Assembly (NCBI GenBank): GCA_028551475.1
Contig: CM052361.1
Coordinates: 24,813,491 to 24,877,490 of the forward strand
Direction of reading: 5' to 3'
From: Casuarina equisetifolia
Lineage: Eukaryota; Streptophyta; Magnoliopsida; Fagales; Casuarinaceae
Length of the DNA stretch: 64,000 nucleotides
The notes under the pieces were generated by a model. The model saw only the letters and a list, made by a program, of their open reading frames with translations. It did no database searches and was not told the origin of the DNA. Below, piece after piece: positions 59,066 through 64,000 of this stretch. Each line of letters opens with the position of its first letter. Within the stretch, counting starts at the first letter, position 1. The position numbers and the translations under genes are program-made.

Positions 59066-61689
59066 GTGTAAATTCTCTTTCCTTTTTGTAGTGCCCTTTT
59101 TTTTTTTTTTTTAGTAGTGAACTTTGTTTATTCCCAACCAAGCTTTGCAACTCTACGTACCTAATTTCATATATGTATGCAATACATCTCTAGATAAGTT
59201 GTTAAAATTCTCACGTTCTCTAAAACCAACTTGGAAGAAGAAAGAATGCTTCTACATATAAAAAACATAATAAGTTAGTGTATTGATAATGTAATACTTA
59301 TATCTATATTTCATCACAATAACATACATAAAAATGATATATTAAATTGTTAATTATAGTGTGGGGTACGTTATGCTTCCACCATTTACTTCTTGCCAAG
59401 GAAAAGGAATAAAGAAAAAAAGAAAAAAACAAAGTTGGCAAGTTCCTCACCCATATGCAGTATAATCCGATTGCAAGGTTAAAACTCATCTAATATACTT
59501 GTATGCTTATATCTTGGATTTGCTAAATGAAACTCATTCTATGTGAATCTTAACTTTATTATCATTTAGGTTCATTGAACACTTTTTGTGTCCTTTTAGA
59601 CCATTATGCTCAAATAGCTCTAGTAAAACTAAATGTTTATGGTAACAAATAAAGGAAAATTATATGCTAATGGCCTTTATGTTAGCTACTAAGTCAAGGG
59701 ATAAGGAAAAACTTATAGTTTTACCCATTATAATTTTTCCTTATATTAAAAAGTTAACTTTAAAGTTAGCTCTTAAGTTAAAAAAATTATTTTTACATTT
59801 AAATATTACTTGAGAATTGTATCTTCTTGATGCAAAATTTTATCCTTAACACTCTTTTAATCATATCTTCTTGATGTATGACTTTTACCCTTAACACACT
59901 TTTGCACATTGAGTTTATATTGGATTCAAGGTTGATCAAAGTGGAATGGATGAGAATTAAGACTGAATCAACTTGGGCTTTGATATTATGATAAAGGCTT
60001 AAGTCTACCTCAACCTAAAAAATACTTTGTAAAAAGAGATGTGCAAGCTTATATAACATACATCAAGGTTTGTCTTGATTGATGTGGGACTTCTTAAGTC
60101 CTTATGCATATTGTTTCAATTGATGAGTTGTCATAATAACAAAAAAAGAAAAAGAAAAAGAAAAAAAGAGCCACAAAAAATCTTTGATTTTATATAGTCA
60201 TCAAAGAATTTTGATGTATAAAATCTAAATATTGATAAATTCTTACTTCTGTGAATTTAATGATTTATTTATCATGAACTTGAAAAATTCTAATGTTTTT
60301 AATACTTGCTTACGTTTTTATTGTATATCACTCGTAACTCTTCTAACAATTGGCATATAATCTCCTAAGCTCTTAACACTTTTTGACTAAATACCAGCTC
60401 ATTCTGCCAATATCAAAGGAGAAAGCATTGTTTCAAGTTTTCGATGTATTATGTTTTGACAATTGTATCTCTCACAAAAAGCCTTCTTTTTGAAAAGAAT
60501 CCCTTGGACGTTTGGTTGCATGTAATATGGTGTTATTGATTAATTAGGCTTTTACTTGCCTAGGAAGCATGTTAACTGTATGGTAATTACCATATGTTGC
60601 ACATGCGACGGACATGATCAAGTATGCTTTTGTGTTCTCCCCGGCAAATATATGAGCAATTAACATGGACTACTTTTAGACAAGTCGGTTCAACAACAAC
60701 CCACAAAACGTGTATTTGGTGATTCCTAGGGTAGTTAGAAGAAGGAAGAAATTGTTTAAAAGATAGGAGACATCATCATGTCAACTTTTTTCCTTAGATT
60801 AATTTATAAAAAGAAAAATATATCTATACAAAAAAACAACATGTTACTATTCTGAGATCATATTAAAAAGCTCACTTCTTTGACTTTTATATAACGAGTA
60901 CTACAGATCAATATATTGACAATGATGAACATATACCAAAATTTAATAGAATATTACATAAATAATTAAAAATCTTCACTCAAAATTGTTATGAATAATT
61001 TAACCACGACTATCCATTTTGTTCACCTTGTTTCAACCTTATAGTTCAAGCGTTTTAGTAGACCATAGAGCTATAATATGTAAATATAGGTGGAATGCTT
61101 CATATTTTTGTAAAAGTTTGAGGTAATTTTATTGATTTATGAATAGCTTTTCTAACTAATTAAAAGGTTATGAAAACCAATTTTGTTCATTTAGGCTTGT
61201 GAGAACACATCACCCCCTCCTCTAGTCGCACTTTTCCTTCGAGAAGGATTCTGGTTTGACTCTAACGCCAACAGGTTTGAATGAAAGCAGTAAGAACGCA
61301 GCCTAAGTGAAAAATGATGGCTCAATCCGAATCTTCTCTTTTTCCCCTTTACCCTCCGATTCCCACTTTTACCGAACGGATGAGAAAATACGACACAATT
61401 TCCTCATCTTCACCCCCTTTTTTCTTGGTCCCTTCCCTCAAACACCCTGGCAAAGCCTCTAAATCTACGCGTCACCAGAGAAATCTCTGAGACTCCTTAA
61501 CTAGTAAGATACATGGAAAGTGTTAATTGGAGGCCAAGTGGCCTCACCAAAAGGCACCTCGTGTGGGACAGAATTTCAACATGCCCTGTTTGTGTCAAAG
61601 AATAACATTCAACTAATTTGAAATGCCTAAATGATGTGTTGAAAGTGAATATTGTCCTACATTAAAAGCGAGAGCATAAACTTGTAAAC
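59066..61689. other. unit E AT-rich block, no gene
   Basis: Matches 26340-28700 and 13741-15400. Anchors: GGTAACAAATAAAGG near 59641, CAAAACGTGTATTTGGTGATT near 60702, TACCCTCCGATTCCCAC near 61350. No supported ORF. Confidence 0.65.
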
Positions 61690-62003
61690 TATTAGAAATT
61701 GAAGGACCCAACTAAAACACAGAACTGTACTCTCCTGTCGCCTTACCCAATGTGGGACTGGATATTTTAATCCTCCAACACTCCCCGCAGTCTCACGTTG
61801 AGTGCGGTGAGAGGTGGGACCAGTCTAGAGGGACCATATCAAGGTAGGCAGGACACAGGGCTGGCTCCGATACCATATTAGAAATTGAAGGACCTAACTA
61901 AAACACAGAACTGTGCAATAGTGGGTTGCTAGCGGAAGCTTATAAGGCCAGACTCTCCTGTCGCCTTATCCAATGTGGGACTGGATATTTTAATCCTCCA
62001 ACA
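61690..62003 (-). mobile_element. TRIM element (314 bp) with complete non-coding LTR structure
   Basis: Minus-strand orientation. The 5' LTR is 62003-61876 (128 bp), beginning TGTTGGAGGATTAAAATATC. The primer-binding site TGGTATCGGAGCC (61875-61863) follows directly. A purine-rich GCGGGGAG precedes the 3' LTR at 61780-61690 (91 bp, lacking about 37 internal bases). A perfect 5-bp target-site duplication, TAAAC, lies at 61685-61689 and 62004-62008. No coding capacity, so any movement would need help from an autonomous LTR element. Confidence 0.9.
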
Positions 62004-62282
62004 TAAACTTATAAATGATAATAATTCTTCATCTAATATTTTAAAATTTTAGTATGAATTTTTACACTTTAATATAATATTAGAATTGTGAAACCCTCTT
62101 TTGAATATAATTCTTTATGTATCTTTTATTTGTTATTTGTCCCCTAGTGAAGTTAATTTCCAACCTAACTCTAATATCATGTTAAGTGGAGATTAGGTAA
62201 AGGAGTGCACATTAAGAAGACCACAAAATCACAGGTAAACTTTTAAAGTCTCGACAGGAAGAAGAATAATCCTATTTGGACG

Positions 62283-62480
62283 ATCTCAGAGCTTACGTAT
62301 GCAGTGTTGGCGGATAAGACCAGACGTAGGAGGAAGATGATAACTGAGAAAAATCGGGCGCGTTTGACTCGGAATCGGATTGCACCTTCCAGATGGCGTC
62401 ACCGGTAGCGTACGGAGGCTAGACACTGGAGAGAGTATAAAAGCCTTCTTCGACCGCCATGGTTGGTGAGCGTTGCTAAA
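62283..62480 (+). pseudogene. conserved MSGFNE block, copy E (start lost)
   Basis: Only the later part is kept: TCAGAGCTTACGTATGCAGT, GACTCGGAATCGGATTGC and ATGGCGTCACCGGTAGCG. TGACGTCA follows near 62573. Confidence 0.35.
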
Positions 62481-64000
62481 TTTGGACTTCTGCTGGAAGA
62501 GTGGAGATCTTGACTTTCCATGCTCTCTCTTGGTGTGCGAGCTTTGAATAACAAGTACTCAGCCGTGACGTCATGTGGCCGACGTCGTATGGTTATGATT
62601 TCAAAACAAACCTTTTACTTTTGAAGCGTGGTTTTGAAATGTTGAGTCCTTTTAGCTGTCACAATTTAGTAAACACACGAAAACTCCAATGAAATGACAT
62701 GGTAAATTAGGTTGCTTGTTTTTGTTTGACATTATATCTAATTTGACTTGCTAGGAATGGATAAGATCAAACCACAAATATAAGAATATCGAGGATTTTA
62801 CGTAATTTTAGATCATCAATCCTTACGTCTATAAGACATAACAATAAATTAATATTTAAGAATTTCATATGCATTAGAATTGTTCAAGACAAAAAACCTT
62901 ACAACAAATATAAGAATATATAAGAGTTTACGTGATTTAAGATCATTAGTTTCTACATTTACAAGATGTAACAATATAATAATATTTAAGAGTTTCATAC
63001 ATATAAGAATTGTCCAGATGAAAATTTTTTTTATGCATCTCTTTCTTGGGTTACTATAACGGCTCACCAAATGAACCATAATTTAGGGTTTTAAAGCTTC
63101 ATATTTACGGGTAAAGTGAGAAATAAAAAAAATCTAATGACAATATAATAATATTGTCATTACCTATATCTTTTATTTGATGATCTTTTAGAGATGGAAT
63201 TTTCTAGTGTTTCTACTTTGAAAAAGGTAGAACATTTTTAATGTTAAAAAAATATATTTTAATTATATGAAACACAAAAATTAATAATAAAATGTCTAAA
63301 AATTTGTGTCGTTTGGAGACAAATTCAACCTACATACTCTTCTAATAATGTTTTAATATGCTATGAATTTCGCTTTCAGGTTGCATCTGTTTTGACATTG
63401 TAGAAATTAGAACAAATTTGAGATTGGTAAGCAAGGAATTATTTTGTATTCTAATATAAAACTCGTGCAAGAAGCATAGGCGATTGGGTGTTTATTATAT
63501 ATACACACAGTTGAAACTAATAATTGAAAGGTATGTGAATAAACATGAATCAGAAAACAGAATTGAAATATTAAGAAGGGATAAAAAATGCTGACATGGA
63601 AGATGACTTGAACAATGATTTGGCACAAGCTAACACACATCGCGGATATTTGATACAAGAGTGTGTCATTTAAAGCCATAATTTACTATAGCTCATACAA
63701 AAAAAAAAAAAAAGATGAAAACTCATCAAAGTGTGGAGAGTACTACTACCATTGTTGTTAATATCAACAAGAATATGAAGGACATAATCTCACTAATTAG
63801 GGATATACAGCTAAGTCAAGGTGGTAAATGATTGATTAAATTGTTTTGTAGTATAACTTTTGAAACATATAAAATACATGATAACTCAACTAAAAAAGAT
63901 ATTTGATACAAATGAAATACATGGAGCAATACAGAATGACTTGATATACTTCTATTAGCTTTTTGTTTTGTGTTCTTTCTTCAATTATAAATTAATGACA
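62481..64000. other. unit E non-coding block to window edge
   Basis: AT-rich. It contains the shared GTAAACACACGAAAACTCC string near 62670 and GACATTGTAGAAATTAGAAC near 63395. A local repeat of GGGTTTTACGTGATTTAAGA-like sequence relates 62790 to 62930. No gene seen. Confidence 0.55.

Larger units (their letters stand above)
56153..64000 (+). repeat. tandem segmental duplication, unit E (runs off the window)
   Basis: Starts with ALP1-like fragments and continues through the AT-rich block, the MSGFNE remnant and the GACATTGTAGAAATTAGAAC block near 63395. By analogy a fifth zinc-finger gene may lie beyond the right edge. Confidence 0.75.

Noticed and set aside
1..64000. tRNA, rRNA, viral insertions or metabolic gene cluster
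   Set aside because: None was seen by eye. No rRNA-like, tRNA-cloverleaf or pararetrovirus domain could be supported, though a covariance-model search could find short RNA genes that I missed.

Overview
The window is nuclear DNA of a flowering plant, most likely a eudicot. It is AT-rich, with sparse genes that contain introns. It carries plant-type two-finger QALGGH zinc-finger genes, an ALP1/HARBI1-like gene, plant L1-type LINEs with DUF4283 and zf-RVT domains, Ty1/copia fragments, TRIM-like mini-LTR elements and SINE-like insertions. The species cannot be fixed from sequence alone.

Layout. 1-1261 holds the 3' end of an unidentified gene. 1262-6083 is AT-rich intergenic DNA. 6084-11362 is an intact two-exon ALP1/HARBI1-like gene with a 4.1-kb intron. 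From about 10.8 kb to the right edge the window is a tandem segmental duplication. Each unit starts inside the second exon of the ALP1-like gene. It continues through that gene's 3' flank and a long AT-rich block, and ends about 20 bp after the stop codon of a C2H2 zinc-finger gene. The next unit then begins with the same ALP1-like half exon. Units are A (about 10805-25958), B (25959-38500), C (38501-47914), D (47915-56152) and E (56153 to beyond the window). Four zinc-finger paralogs result (25488-25940, 38030-38482, 47441-47908, 55665-56132). All are intact, with an L-box, two C2H2 fingers and a C-terminal EAR-type DLN motif, so they are probably stress-type transcriptional repressors of the ZAT group. 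Each has its own TATA box. Each is followed by a decayed ALP1-like piece that probably supplies its 3' UTR.

Mobile DNA explains most differences between units. Unit A carries a full-length LINE (17901-23438) inside a 272-bp tandem array. Unit B carries another full-length LINE (31975-37583) and two SINE-like insertions. Unit C contains an internal duplication of about 3 kb with a copia 3' end and LTR between the copies. Unit D holds a TRIM-like element (50452-50843), LINE pieces, and a copia 5' end after its ALP1-like fragment. Unit E holds a second, very clear TRIM (61690-62003). Several insertions have target-site duplications and a matching empty site in a sister unit, so they post-date the duplication.

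Besides the zinc-finger gene, each unit carries two short conserved blocks that look like relics of other genes: a 5'-UTR-like tract with a short ORF starting MSGFNE, and a minus-strand ORF of about 46 codons. Neither was recognised.
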